In this document: piece after piece, positions 26,701 through 35,561 of the stretch
How the letters are laid out: every line of letters begins with the position of its first letter
Numbering within the stretch: the stretch's first letter is position 1
Origin: Hymenobacter sp. BT559
Lineage (GTDB): Bacteria; Bacteroidota; Bacteroidia; Cytophagales; Hymenobacteraceae
Length of the DNA stretch: 64,000 bases
Reading direction: 5' to 3'
Assembly: GCF_017571525.1 (NCBI RefSeq)
Contig: NZ_JAGETY010000009.1
Span: forward strand, 1-64,000
Translations under genes and position numbers: made by a program
The notes under the pieces: model-generated
The model's database searches: none
Told to the model about the DNA's origin: nothing
The model's input: only the letters and a program-made list of their open reading frames with translations

Positions 26701-26917
26701 ATGGGCCCTCAGCAACGGCAAAACCAGCCTGCTGGTGTACCGCGAAAGCGCGGCGCCGCTCGATTTATCGGGCCTGAGTGGCACGTTTACAGTGCAGCGC
26801 ATCAACCCCAAAACCGGGGCGCTGGCGGCCACGAAAGAGACCGTGAAGGGCGGCCAAACGGCGACGCTAGCCAAGCAGGGCGATGAGACAGAAGTACTTT
26901 GGCTAGAGCGAAAATGA
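23774..26917 (+). CDS. Exported beta-helix protein fused to a TIM-like domain
   Basis: This 1047-residue protein starts at a GTG; no in-frame ATG precedes the signal peptide (about 1-27, ends SVVAQG), which supports that start. Residues about 60-490 look like a parallel beta-helix of the pectate-lyase superfamily (GVVLRGSGMADGGTTLRG and WVRQVAFRHFAGSAVL). Residues about 570-930 resemble a glycosidase-like TIM barrel, with VVALSHNYGLWYERRRDDH, LHEHYFQHNIIEAG, HLIGAEFTGP, and VIDINYWHYQ. A small beta domain ends the protein. I associate the C-terminal region with a DUF6298-type domain, from memory. Such two-domain proteins occur in pectin loci, but I know of no assigned activity. It overlaps the SGNH esterase gene by ATGA. 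Confidence 0.6.
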   Translation: MPQLPPFAALLTLLALAGAPTSVVAQGKKPPVKIQPPVAVDAQGRLVYAPDSLGNRVPDFSYCGYRAGEVAIPTAVIKVTVPAQAGDATARIQAALDYVARLPLGKDGLRGAVLLAPGTHEVAGRLFIRASGVVLRGSGMADGGTTLRGTGFSRDHLLTVSGRDDRRLEAAQPISDRYVPVNARTVRVASPTAFKVGDRVVVRRPSTAAWIKALGMETFGGGLSALGWKPGQRDISWDRQVVAIDANGLTLDAPLTTALDQAYGGGTVARATWPGLLTQVGVENLRMESTTDASNPKDENHRWVAIDLQNAQDAWVRQVAFRHFAGSAVLAHATVRRLTVEDCRSTEPVSEIGNERRNTFYTLGSQTLFQRLYAEQGYHDFAVGYCAAGPNAFVQCEAEQALSFSGGIDSWASGVLFDIIKEYGQALRFGNREQDGQGAGWAVANSVLWQCTAARVDCYRPPTAQNWAFGTWAQFGGNGHWDQSNENISPRSLYYAQLIDRVGDAAKARAILLPVPTEASSSPKVAVAQELTRLSVSPAPTLSALIDAAATRQPLPTQTSAPTIDKLGVKTPPSPAYAPALRLVHGVVVRGDALVLGRHQEVPWWNGSARPYGLAGAKAHVTRFVPGFTGCGLTDDLATMTDSLRAGNVVALSHNYGLWYERRRDDHERIRRMDGETWAPFYELPFARSGTGQAWDGLSRYDLTKYNKWYWGRLAQFADLADQKGLVLLHEHYFQHNIIEAGAHYADFPWRPVNNVNNTGFPEPPPYAGDKRIFLAEQFYDVNDPVRRPLHRAYIRQCLNNFTGKSGVIHLIGAEFTGPLAFVQFWLDTIKEWETETGQHPLIALSTTKDVQDAILADAARASVVDVIDINYWHYQFNGTAYAPAGGQNLAPRQHARLLNPKRSSFEQVYRAVREYRQQFPEKAVLYSADGADAFGWAVLLAGGSLASVPRVADALFAAAVAGMLPTELPGKPAGQWALSNGKTSLLVYRESAAPLDLSGLSGTFTVQRINPKTGALAATKETVKGGQTATLAKQGDETEVLWLERK

Positions 26918-28374
26918 GCAGCACCCGCCTAAAATCGGGCCTAGCGGCCGGGCTGACCTTGTTGCTAGCCGCATTCCAAGCTCAAGCCAGGGTAGTGCTG
27001 CCCCGCGTGCTAGGGCACAACATGGTGCTGCAGCGCGACAAGCCGGTGGCCATTTGGGGCACGGCCGCGGCGGGCGAGGCCATCACGGTGCAGTTTGCCG
27101 GCCAAAGCCCGCGCACCGTGGCCGACGCGGCGGGCCACTGGCAGGTGGTATTGCAGCCGCTCGCGGCCAATGCCACGCCGGCCGAGCTGGTGATTAGCGG
27201 CACGAATACGATTCGCCTGCACAACATTTTGGTGGGCGAGGTGTGGCTGTGCTCGGGGCAGTCAAATATGGAGTACACCATGCGCAAGAGCAGCAAAGTG
27301 ACCCTACCGCCCGGCGCCGACACCACCGCGCTGAGCGAGCTAAAACGCGCGCACGACCCTAATATTCGCATTTTTTTGGTGAATCGCAAGGAACTGGTGC
27401 ATCCCGACTCGCTGCATCGGGGCTGGAGCGTGGCCCAGGATTCGGCGCTACGCATGTTTTCGGCGGCGGCGTATTTCTTCGCCAAGGAGCTGCGCCAGAA
27501 GCTGGGCGTGCCGGTGGGCATGGTGGCATCGTCGGTGCCGGGCAGCCGCATCGAGCCCTGGATTGCGGCCGACGCGTTTGGGCAAGACCGGGCGTTTGCG
27601 GGCCAGGCGGTGTCGGGCGAGCCAGGCAAATTCTACGAGCCCATGATCCGGCCGCTAGTGCCGCTCACGCTGCGTGGCTTTTTGTGGTACCAGGGCGAAA
27701 GCAACTGCTTTTTGGCCGAGTCTACTGCCTACACCCAAAAGATGCGCCTGCTGATAACCAGCTGGCGCACGGCCTGGCACGACGCCGATTTGCCGTTCTA
27801 CTACGTCGAGCTAGCCCCCTTCAAATACTCTGAGTCGAAGGCCAACGCCGCCCTGACCAAAGAAACCTTGCCTCGCTTTCGTGAGGCGCAGGAAGCCGTA
27901 TTGGCCCTGCCCCACACCGGCGCCATTGTGACGACCGACCTGGTCACGAAGCTCGACGACATTCACCCGCCCTACAAGTGGGAAATCGGCCGCCGCCTGG
28001 CGCTGCTAGCCCTGGCCGGCACCTACCACCAAGCGGGGGTGGCGACTGCGCCAACCTACCACCGCCTGACGATAAAAGGCCCGGTGGCTACCGTGCTTTT
28101 TGCGCCCGGCACCCAGCTCCGCAGCCACAACGGCCAGCCCCTCACGGACTTTGCTATTGCCGGGGCCAACCGGGTATTTGTGCCCGCCCAGGCGCGCGTG
28201 CAGGGCAATAAGGTGCTGGTGTCGGCGGCCGGGGTGGCGTATCCGGTGGCGGTGCGCTTTGGCTGGGACGAGGCGGCGCAACCCAACCTGTTTTCGGCCG
28301 ACGGGCTGCCGGCTAGGCCGTTTCGGACGGACAGCTGGCCCGAAACCGAGAAACCAGCGCCGAAGCCTCAGTAG
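26914..28374 (+). CDS. SGNH-type sialate O-acetylesterase-like carbohydrate esterase
   Basis: The ATG at 26914 overlaps the preceding TGA (ATGA), giving 486 residues and a good signal peptide (ends FQAQARVVLP). An N-terminal beta domain (about 25-115, LGHNMVLQRDKPVAIWGTA) leads into an SGNH hydrolase: Ser in LCSGQSNMEY, block III in FLWYQGESN, and the Asp/His pair in DDIHPPYKWEIG. The family removes O-acetyl groups from sialic acids and from plant polysaccharides; in a pectin locus deacetylation of RG-I or RG-II sugars is likely. It lacks the jelly-roll insertion usual in larger members of this family, while a module of that type is present inside the GH95 protein of the same locus. Confidence 0.83.
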   Translation: MSSTRLKSGLAAGLTLLLAAFQAQARVVLPRVLGHNMVLQRDKPVAIWGTAAAGEAITVQFAGQSPRTVADAAGHWQVVLQPLAANATPAELVISGTNTIRLHNILVGEVWLCSGQSNMEYTMRKSSKVTLPPGADTTALSELKRAHDPNIRIFLVNRKELVHPDSLHRGWSVAQDSALRMFSAAAYFFAKELRQKLGVPVGMVASSVPGSRIEPWIAADAFGQDRAFAGQAVSGEPGKFYEPMIRPLVPLTLRGFLWYQGESNCFLAESTAYTQKMRLLITSWRTAWHDADLPFYYVELAPFKYSESKANAALTKETLPRFREAQEAVLALPHTGAIVTTDLVTKLDDIHPPYKWEIGRRLALLALAGTYHQAGVATAPTYHRLTIKGPVATVLFAPGTQLRSHNGQPLTDFAIAGANRVFVPAQARVQGNKVLVSAAGVAYPVAVRFGWDEAAQPNLFSADGLPARPFRTDSWPETEKPAPKPQ

Positions 28375-28420
28375 CTCGCTGCTGCTAGCCCTCATTTTTC
28401 ACTTCCTACCTCCCCTCCCG

Positions 28421-29320
28421 ATGAACCACGAGGCCCTATCCCGGCGCGACTTTTTGGGCGCCGGCTCGCTGCTGCTGGCTAGCCTGCTGCTCCCGGCTGC
28501 GGCCGGCGCGCGCGCCAAAAAGCTGACGTACAAGATTGCGGTCGTCGATTTAATGATTTTGAAGCGCCAGAAGCTCGGGGCGCTGCAGCTTACCAAAGAC
28601 ATTGGGGCCGATGGCGTGGAGGTGGATATGGGCGGCCTGGGCCAGCGCGAAACCTTCGACAACCAGCTTGCCAAGCCCGAGGTGCGCCAGCAGTTTATCG
28701 ACAAGGCTAAGGAGCTGAACCTGAGCATTTGCTCGCTGGCCATGACGGGATTTTACGCGCAGTCGTTTGCCACGCGGCCCACGTACCAGCGTATGGTGCA
28801 GGACTGCTTTGACACGATGCGAGCACTCGGCGTGAAGGTGGCCTTCCTGCCGCTCGGCACCCAGGGCGACCTGCGCAAGAACCCCGAGCTACGCCCTGCC
28901 ATTGTGGAGCGGCTGCGGGTAGTGGGCAAAATGGCCCAGCAAGCGGGGGTAGTAGTGGGCATCGAAACCGCGCTCGACGCGGCCGGCGACGTGGCCCTGC
29001 TGCGCGACGTAAACTCGAAGCACATCCAGATTTACTTTAACTTCTCGAACCCACTTAAGGAAGGCCGCGACCTATGCGCGGAGCTGCGCACGCTGGGCCG
29101 CAAGCGCATCTGCCAGATTCACGCCACCGACGAGGATGGCGTGTGGCTGCAAAACAACCCGCGCCTCGATATGCTGAGAGTGAAGCAAACACTCGCCGAG
29201 ATGGGCTGGCAGGGCTGGCTCGTAATCGAGCGCTCGCGCGATGCGGCTGACCCGCGCAATGTGAAGAAGAATTTTGGGGCTAACGCGGCCTATTTAAAAT
29301 CAATTTTTCAAACAAGTTAG
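28421..29320 (+). CDS. Tat-exported xylose-isomerase-like TIM-barrel protein
   Basis: Starting at the ATG at 28421 the protein has 299 residues and a twin-arginine signal (SRRDFLGAGSLLLASLLL). The mature part is an AP-endonuclease-2/xylose-isomerase-like barrel with possible metal-binding residues in GVEVDMGG, GIETALDAAGD, QIHATDEDGVWL, and WLVIERS. Such proteins act as sugar epimerases or isomerases, and the Tat signal suggests folding with a metal cofactor before export. It follows the esterase gene by 46 nt in the same direction. The substrate is unknown; the name should stay generic. Confidence 0.75.
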   Translation: MNHEALSRRDFLGAGSLLLASLLLPAAAGARAKKLTYKIAVVDLMILKRQKLGALQLTKDIGADGVEVDMGGLGQRETFDNQLAKPEVRQQFIDKAKELNLSICSLAMTGFYAQSFATRPTYQRMVQDCFDTMRALGVKVAFLPLGTQGDLRKNPELRPAIVERLRVVGKMAQQAGVVVGIETALDAAGDVALLRDVNSKHIQIYFNFSNPLKEGRDLCAELRTLGRKRICQIHATDEDGVWLQNNPRLDMLRVKQTLAEMGWQGWLVIERSRDAADPRNVKKNFGANAAYLKSIFQTS

Positions 29321-29632
29321 CCTGCGCAGCTAGGGGAGGATAGCGTAGGATATTACCACAAACGACCAAGTGGCTATTCCTAATTAGGGTACTTAGGCGC
29401 GAGCGTGAGCCTCCAAGCGCTCACACGCATACAACTGGAGGGCTACCAAGGGAATAACCTGCAAATTGGGCTTGGCTAAGGTGGCTTGGTAACTCACAGT
29501 ATTAGATGTTTTTTTGATGATAATTTTCTACAATAACTTGTTAAAAACATGCAGATAGCTAGGTGATAAGCGCGGGAAATTCGTGGTGTATTAGCTGGTA
29601 AACTCTTTACCTGTTTCAACCACTTGCCACGC
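29321..29632. other. Intergenic regulatory region before DUF3826-susCD
   Basis: This 312-bp gap is AT-rich towards its 3' half (ttttttgatgataattttct near 29510-29530). It contains one copy of the TAGGATNTTACC motif at 29346. No coding potential, terminator hairpin with a U-tract, or clear TAnnTTTG box is apparent. Confidence 0.5.
29346..29359 (+). promoter_or_regulatory. Candidate pectin-regulon operator, site 6
   Basis: The sequence taggatattaccac matches site 1 except for one base in the core. It lies 274 bp upstream of the DUF3826 gene and, unlike the other five, points with the downstream gene, so its role is less certain. Confidence 0.35.
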
Positions 29633-30322
29633 ATGTTTACTGTTGTTCGAAGCCTGTTAGTAGCCGCCCTACCCGTGCTGGCTAGCGCGACTCCTAGCCT
29701 GGCCCAGCAGGCCCCAGCTACTGAAGCGAAAGAGGCCGCCTACACCCGCGCCATTACTGAGCGGGCCGACAAAATTGTGGCTACTCTTGGTACCTTACCG
29801 GCCGATAAAGCCCCCAAAGTGCGTGACCTGATTGCCGGGCAGTATCGGCAGCTCAGCGAGGTGCACGAGGCGCGCAAAGCCCAGCTAGCCGCCCTCAAAG
29901 CCAAGCCGCAGGACGAGAAAACGGCGGCCGAAGCCAAACAGGTAGAGGAAAAAACCACCGCGGCGCTCGACAAGCTGCACGGCAAGTACCTGCGCCAGCT
30001 AGGCCACCAGCTCACGCCCGCCCAGGTAGACCAGGTGAAGAATGGCATGACTTACAACGTATTGCCCATCACAATGGCGGCTTATGAGGATATGCTGCCC
30101 ACGCTCACTGCCGCGCAAAAAACCCAGATGCAAGCCTGGCTCACCGAAGCCCGCGAACACGCCATGGATGCCGGCACCTCGCAAGAAAAACACGCTTGGT
30201 TTGGCAAGTATAAGGGCCGCATCAACAATTATCTCTCGGCCGCCGGCATCGATATGAACCAGGCCGGCAAAGACTGGCAGGCCCGCCTGGCCGCCCGCAA
30301 GGCCGAGTCGGCCGCCCACTAG
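29633..30322 (+). CDS. DUF3826-family secreted protein
   Basis: The ATG at 29633 yields 229 residues with a signal peptide (ends PSLAQQAPA). The mature protein is predicted to be alpha-helical with a coiled-coil-prone, Ala/Lys/Glu-rich middle (KAKPQDEKTAAEAKQVEEKT). The conserved TYNVLPITMAAYEDMLPTL, LTEAREHAMDAGTSQEKHAWFGKYKGRINNYL region (broken here at the comma) is what I recognise as DUF3826. The family has no known activity but often sits beside SusC/SusD in pectin loci. The susC-like start is 48 nt downstream, so it probably shares their transcript. The length is normal for the family. Confidence 0.75.
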   Translation: MFTVVRSLLVAALPVLASATPSLAQQAPATEAKEAAYTRAITERADKIVATLGTLPADKAPKVRDLIAGQYRQLSEVHEARKAQLAALKAKPQDEKTAAEAKQVEEKTTAALDKLHGKYLRQLGHQLTPAQVDQVKNGMTYNVLPITMAAYEDMLPTLTAAQKTQMQAWLTEAREHAMDAGTSQEKHAWFGKYKGRINNYLSAAGIDMNQAGKDWQARLAARKAESAAH

Positions 30323-30370
30323 CCTTTTCTCGCTTCTCTTTAGTTTCTCAGTTTCACCCACCAAACTGCT

Positions 30371-33300
30371 ATGGCCCACTTTTTACATCAGCACCTGCCG
30401 TTGGCTGGCGCTACGCCTACTCGCTTGGCTTGCGCCCTGCTGCTGAGCAGCACCCTGCTAGGGGCTCAGTCTGGCCTGGCGGCCGGCCTTACTGCGCCAG
30501 CGGCCCCGTCGGGCATTCGAGTTGCCTTTCAGGGCAAGGTGGTCGACACCAAGGGCAACCCGCTACCAGGTGCGACTATCATCATCCGGGGCACGAAAAC
30601 CGGCACGGCCAGCGACGCCAGTGGCATATTCCACTTCAACCTGCCGACTGGCAATGAGGTGTTGATAATCAGCTCTATCGGCTTCAAGACCCAGGAAGTA
30701 GAAGTAAAAGGCCGTAGCACCATAGAAGTGCAGATGCAGGAGGACAATGCCTCCCTCGACGAGGTAGTGGTGGTAGGCTACGGCACCCAAACCAAGGCGC
30801 ACCTGACGGGCGCCGTGGCTTCGGTGGACATGAATGCCATTCAGAACCTGCCATCCAGCACGCTATCCGCCACTATTCAGGGGCAGCTGCCGGGCGTGAG
30901 CGTGAGCGGTGGTACCGGCCGCCCCGGCGAACCCGGCCTGATTACGGTACGCAACCCTAGCCTGCTGTCGAAAGACGGCGGCACCACGCAGCCGCTCTAC
31001 GTGATTGACAACGTGGTGCGTACGCAGGATGACTTTAACCTGCTCGACCAGTCGGAAGTGCAGGCCATTTCCGTGCTCAAAGATGCCGCAGCCGCTATCT
31101 ACGGCGCGCGGGCCAACCAGGGCGTGGTAGTCATCACGACCAAGCGGGGCCAGCTAGGGGCTCCTAGGTTCAGCTACAATGGCTCGGCCGGCGTCGCCGA
31201 CGCGGCCCAGCTGCCCAAGATGATGACCGGCTTGCAGCAGGCTACCTACCTCAACGACCTGAACACAGCGGCGGGCAAGCCGCTGACCGACGCCTCCATT
31301 TATACCCCCGATGAGCTGGCGTACTTTGCCGACCACAATACCGACTGGCTGCGCATGGCCTGGAAGCCGGCGCTGCAAACGCGCCATGCGCTAAACATGA
31401 GCGGTGGCTCGGACCGGGTAACCTATTTCGCGGGCTTCTCCTACAACTTTCAGAACTCCAACTTTAATAATACCTCTTCTGATAAGTGGACTTACCGGGC
31501 CAGCACCGATGTGAAGGTGACCAAGGGCCTAACGGCCTCGCTCTCGTTCAGCGGCAGCTTGTTTAATAAGCACAACTACTACCTGAAGCAGGGCGGCGAG
31601 AACGTGGAAAACGACATGCGCAGCCTGCTCTACGCGTCGGAGTTTAACCCGCCCTACGTCAATGGCCTGCCCATTCTGACGTCGACGGCTAACTCCAACA
31701 CCATTGAGGCTACCAATTTTTTTGCTGCCCAAGCTACTGGCAATTACAACGATACCAAGTACACGGGCCTAAACCTGACGGCCAATATCACCTACGATAT
31801 TCCGGTCATCAAGGGCTTGCAGGCGCGGCTGCTGTTCAGCAAAACCATTGACAACACCTTTGGCAAGCAGTTTGGCACGTACTACAACACGTACCGGTTT
31901 TCGATGCTCGGCGACCACAAGCACATTTTCGGCGGCGATGTGCTCGGCGTGACGCCCATCAAAAACGGTGACATCGTGCGCATCAATCCGCTGAACTACA
32001 ACAGCTACCAGCTCAACGGCTACCTGACGTACAACCGCGAGTTTGGCAAGCACCAGATTTCGGCGCTGGGCTTCTTCGAACAGTCGGAAACCTACACCGA
32101 CATGGTAGCTGGCTCGATAGAAAGTGTGATTGTGGGCGGGCTCGACAACATGAACTTCGCCACCGGCACCCAGACCAGCACCGAAAGCCAGACCGAAACG
32201 GGCCTTCTCTCCTACGCTGGCCGCATCAACTACAGCTACGCCAACAAGTACCTCGCTGAGCTGGCCGTGCGCTACGATGCCAGCACCAACTTCGCACCTC
32301 AATATCGCTGGGGGCTGTTCCCGTCGCTGTCGGTGGGCTGGGTTATCTCCGAAGAGCCCTTCTTCCACGACAATATCCCGGCGGTGAGCTTCCTGAAAGT
32401 TCGCGGCTCGATAGGCGCGCTCGGTGGCGATGCCACCAGGCCGTACAACTACCTCACCAGCTATGCTATTCAGCTGGGCAAGGGCGCGGTATTGGGTGGC
32501 AATGGCGACCGACCGCTCGTTATTACGCCCAACAACGCCATGGCTAACCCCTACGCCCGCTGGGACGCCGACACCAAGTATAACGTGGGTATCGACGCAC
32601 GCTTCTTCGATGGCCGTGTCTCGTTGACAGCCGATGCGTTTTACGACCACCGCTACAACATGCTCACGCAGATTACCAGCGCCGTGCCGCTGGTAGTAGG
32701 TGCCACGCTGCCTTCGGAGAACTATGCGTCGGTAAATGGCTTTGGCTACGAGGTATCGCTGGGCTACAACAACCGCATCACTAAAGACTGGTCGTTCCGT
32801 CTGAATACCTTCTTTACGTGGAGCGACAATAAGCAAATTCTGATAGATGTGCCCAAAGGTCAGATTAACACCTACCTTGACCCCACCGGCCAGTCGAGCG
32901 ACCAGGGCGTATTTGGCTACCACTACGCGGGCTTCCTGCGCACGCAGGCCGACCTCGATGCCTTCAACGCGGCCCATCCGAACTATACCATCGCGGGTGT
33001 GAAGCCGGCCCTCGGTATGCTAGTCTACGACGACGTGCGCGGCCCCAAGCAGGCCGATGGCACCTACGCTGCCCCGGACGGCATCATTACTGATGCCGAC
33101 CAGGACTACCTGACGCCGAAGTCGAGCAACCACTACGCAGTGGGTTTCAACCCCAGCATCACCTACAAGTCGTTCACGATTTCGGCCACGATGGGCCTCT
33201 CGTATGGTGGCCAGGCCACGGTAGAGGCGTCGGCACGGGCGGCGGCCACGGCCACTATCAATCGGCCCGCGTTCTGGGCCGACCACTGGACGCCCGATAA

Positions 33301-33598
33301 TCCGAATGCGGCCTACCCTAGCCCCTACTACGCCTCGGCCAACCAAGGTACCAACAGCTACACGTCGGCTTTCTGGTTCCGCAACTCATTCTCGGCCGGT
33401 ATCCGCAACGCCAACATTTCTTATGCGCTGCCAGCGGCCTTCCTCGCGCCGCTGCACATCAGCAACATGAACGTCTTCTTCGTGGCTGTAAACCCCCTGA
33501 ACTTCTACAATCCTTACAGCTATAAGACGTACTCGGGCGCGTTCGACGCCTACCCCACCATTCGCAATTTGTCGCTGGGAATCAACGTGAGTCTGTAA
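30371..33598 (+). CDS. SusC/RagA-type TonB-dependent outer membrane transporter
   Basis: This 1075-residue protein has a signal peptide, a carboxypeptidase-regulatory-like beta-sandwich (about 50-130, FQGKVVDTKGNPLPGATI), a TonB-box region (SLDEVVVVGYGTQ), a plug domain (about 135-260, ending KDAAAAIYGARANQGVVVITTKRG) and a 22-strand-type barrel ending in the aromatic-containing YPTIRNLSLGINVSL. It should import oligosaccharides across the outer membrane, powered by TonB, with the SusD-like lipoprotein as lid. susD starts 22 nt downstream. The surrounding enzymes indicate pectic oligosaccharides as cargo. The stretch of high-GC sequence also produces long antisense open frames that have no support. 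Confidence 0.95.
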   Translation: MAHFLHQHLPLAGATPTRLACALLLSSTLLGAQSGLAAGLTAPAAPSGIRVAFQGKVVDTKGNPLPGATIIIRGTKTGTASDASGIFHFNLPTGNEVLIISSIGFKTQEVEVKGRSTIEVQMQEDNASLDEVVVVGYGTQTKAHLTGAVASVDMNAIQNLPSSTLSATIQGQLPGVSVSGGTGRPGEPGLITVRNPSLLSKDGGTTQPLYVIDNVVRTQDDFNLLDQSEVQAISVLKDAAAAIYGARANQGVVVITTKRGQLGAPRFSYNGSAGVADAAQLPKMMTGLQQATYLNDLNTAAGKPLTDASIYTPDELAYFADHNTDWLRMAWKPALQTRHALNMSGGSDRVTYFAGFSYNFQNSNFNNTSSDKWTYRASTDVKVTKGLTASLSFSGSLFNKHNYYLKQGGENVENDMRSLLYASEFNPPYVNGLPILTSTANSNTIEATNFFAAQATGNYNDTKYTGLNLTANITYDIPVIKGLQARLLFSKTIDNTFGKQFGTYYNTYRFSMLGDHKHIFGGDVLGVTPIKNGDIVRINPLNYNSYQLNGYLTYNREFGKHQISALGFFEQSETYTDMVAGSIESVIVGGLDNMNFATGTQTSTESQTETGLLSYAGRINYSYANKYLAELAVRYDASTNFAPQYRWGLFPSLSVGWVISEEPFFHDNIPAVSFLKVRGSIGALGGDATRPYNYLTSYAIQLGKGAVLGGNGDRPLVITPNNAMANPYARWDADTKYNVGIDARFFDGRVSLTADAFYDHRYNMLTQITSAVPLVVGATLPSENYASVNGFGYEVSLGYNNRITKDWSFRLNTFFTWSDNKQILIDVPKGQINTYLDPTGQSSDQGVFGYHYAGFLRTQADLDAFNAAHPNYTIAGVKPALGMLVYDDVRGPKQADGTYAAPDGIITDADQDYLTPKSSNHYAVGFNPSITYKSFTISATMGLSYGGQATVEASARAAATATINRPAFWADHWTPDNPNAAYPSPYYASANQGTNSYTSAFWFRNSFSAGIRNANISYALPAAFLAPLHISNMNVFFVAVNPLNFYNPYSYKTYSGAFDAYPTIRNLSLGINVSL

Positions 33599-33619
33599 CT
33601 TCTTTTCCCACCCCTTCCC

Positions 33620-35419
33620 ATGAAATCAGTATATCTCCTGGCAGTGGCTATTGGCGCAGGCCTGGCCCTAGGCAGCTGCAGCAAGGTGCTGGATAAAGAA
33701 AACCTGAGCGCCATCAACGGCAGCCTGATTTATTCCGACTCGACGCTGGTCAACCTCAACCTCAACTACATCTACGACCAAAACCTGCCCACCTGGGGCG
33801 GCCAGACCGGCTCCGGTATCGGCTCGGTGAACCCCGCTACCCTCGCCGACGAATCGTATGGTGACAACATCTACGTGGATGGGCAGGTGCAGGTAAACGA
33901 CGTGGGCGACTTTGGTACGGCCCTGGCCCCGAACAACAACTACGGTAAGCTGCGGACCATCAATCAGTTCTTGCTGGATGTGAAGAATGGCTCGCTGCCG
34001 CAGGGCACCAAAAACCGGCTGCGGGCGCAGGCCCAGTTCTTCCGGGCTTTTCGCTACTTCGACCTGGTGCGTGTGTATGGCGGGGTTCCACTGAGCTTTA
34101 CGCCACTCAACGCCGTGGGCCCCGACGCCCGCGCCAACGACTTCCTACCCCGCAACTCGACGGCCGACACATACAAGGCCATCGTGGGCGACCTCGACTC
34201 GGCTATCGCCGTGCTGCCCGGCAAGTGGACTTCTTCCAGCGACTGGGGCCGCATTACCAGGGGGGCAGCCGCGGCCTTCAAGGCCCGCGTGCTGCTAACC
34301 GCCGCTAGCCCCCAGTTTAACCCCACCGATGATATGAGCAAGTGGCAGGCGGCCTACGCCGCCAGCCAGCAGGCTGTGTCGCTGCTCACGGCCAGCGGCT
34401 TCGGGCTGAACTCGTCCTTCGACCAGCTCTGGTTTCAGGAAGTAAACAACCCGGAATCGGTACTCGTGACGGGCTATAATACCTCAACGGGCACCAACGT
34501 GTCGAAGAGCAACGGCTACGACAACTCGGCCCGCCCCTCCTACACGGGCACTGGCGGCGGCTCTTACCAGCCTTGCTGGGAAATGGTGAAGGCCTTCCCG
34601 ATGCTGGATGGCAAGAAGCCCGGCGCCTCTACCAAATACACCTACACCGACCAGCTGTTTTACAAAAACCGCGACCCGCGCTTCGACAAAACCATTGCGT
34701 ACAACGGCTGCACCTGGCCCCTGAACGGCAACAGCAGCTTTAAGCTGTGGACGTACTACGTGGGCACCAAACCCACGGAAACGACGGCTAGCAAGACCGG
34801 CTTCTACACCCGCAAGGCCGTGGACCCCAACGTAGCCGTGGCCAACGCGCAGTATTCGGGCACCGACTGGATTGAGATTCGCTACGCCGAGGTGCTGCTG
34901 AACCTGGCCGAAACCGCCTGCGGCACCAACAACCTGAGTGTGGCCATGGACCAGCTCAAGGCCATTCGGAAGCGCGCCGGCATCGAAGCGGGCACCGATG
35001 GCAACTACGGCCTGCAAGCCGGCCTGAGCCGCGCCCAGCTGTTTGATGCCATCCTGTATGAGCGGCAGATTGAGCTTGCGTTTGAAGGCAAGCGCTTCTG
35101 GGACCTGCGCCGCTGGAAAAGGGTGGAGAGCGCGCTCAACGCACTTCCCAACAAGCGCCGCCACAAGCTGCTTATCACCTTGAAAAGCACGGGCGTGCCT
35201 GCTGATTTTGCTACCACCCGCGACAACCTGAACCTGGACCAGGTATACACCAACTACTTCACCCTGGATTTCACCTCCTCCGCCACGTACCTGGATACCA
35301 AGGACCTCAACTGGCTGCCGCAGTACTACTTTTTCCCCATTCCGCAGCTGGCCATCGACAACAACCCCAAGCTGGTGCAAAACAATACCTGGGGCGGCGC
35401 CTTCGACCCGCTGCAATAG
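33620..35419 (+). CDS. SusD/RagB-type surface glycan-binding lipoprotein
   Basis: This 599-residue lipoprotein has a lipobox in ALGSCSKV (Cys about residue 20). It then shows the SusD fold: N-terminal TPR-like helices with NRLRAQAQFFRAFRYFDLVRVYGGVPL, a middle region with WIEIRYAEVLLNLAETA, and the C-terminal LYERQIELAFEGKRFWDLRRW signature. It pairs with the SusC-like transporter 22 nt upstream to bind pectic oligosaccharides at the cell surface. A GC-rich hairpin 47 nt downstream may end or stabilise the transcript. Confidence 0.95.
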   Translation: MKSVYLLAVAIGAGLALGSCSKVLDKENLSAINGSLIYSDSTLVNLNLNYIYDQNLPTWGGQTGSGIGSVNPATLADESYGDNIYVDGQVQVNDVGDFGTALAPNNNYGKLRTINQFLLDVKNGSLPQGTKNRLRAQAQFFRAFRYFDLVRVYGGVPLSFTPLNAVGPDARANDFLPRNSTADTYKAIVGDLDSAIAVLPGKWTSSSDWGRITRGAAAAFKARVLLTAASPQFNPTDDMSKWQAAYAASQQAVSLLTASGFGLNSSFDQLWFQEVNNPESVLVTGYNTSTGTNVSKSNGYDNSARPSYTGTGGGSYQPCWEMVKAFPMLDGKKPGASTKYTYTDQLFYKNRDPRFDKTIAYNGCTWPLNGNSSFKLWTYYVGTKPTETTASKTGFYTRKAVDPNVAVANAQYSGTDWIEIRYAEVLLNLAETACGTNNLSVAMDQLKAIRKRAGIEAGTDGNYGLQAGLSRAQLFDAILYERQIELAFEGKRFWDLRRWKRVESALNALPNKRRHKLLITLKSTGVPADFATTRDNLNLDQVYTNYFTLDFTSSATYLDTKDLNWLPQYYFFPIPQLAIDNNPKLVQNNTWGGAFDPLQ

Positions 35420-35465
35420 CTACCAGTCGTCTTTCACGTGCTTACCTGGTTCTACTTTTAACTTG

Positions 35466-35499
35466 GTGCGCCGCCACTCGCTTCGGGTTGGCGGCGCAC
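35466..35499. terminator. GC-rich hairpin after susD
   Basis: An 11-bp perfect stem (gtgcgccgcca / tggcggcgcac) with a 12-nt loop follows the susD-like stop. No U-tract follows it, so it may stabilise the susCD mRNA or attenuate read-through rather than act as a classical terminator. Confidence 0.5.
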
Positions 35500-35561
35500 T
35501 AGCGTATGGGGCCTAGCGCCTCACTTATTTTGTCCCTACCCCTATTGCATTATCGCAACGT

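Noticed and set aside
29321..29632. A small RNA or riboswitch in the gap before the DUF3826 gene
   Set aside because: No stable conserved-looking hairpin or terminator is visible; only the motif at 29346 and AT-rich sequence.
31769..32977. Long open frame antisense to the susC-like gene (about 400 codons)
   Set aside because: It mirrors the strong coding signal of the SusC barrel on the other strand and shows no recognisable domain. High GC at third positions produces such shadows; similar ones lie opposite GH28, the 927-residue glycosidase and the beta-helix protein.
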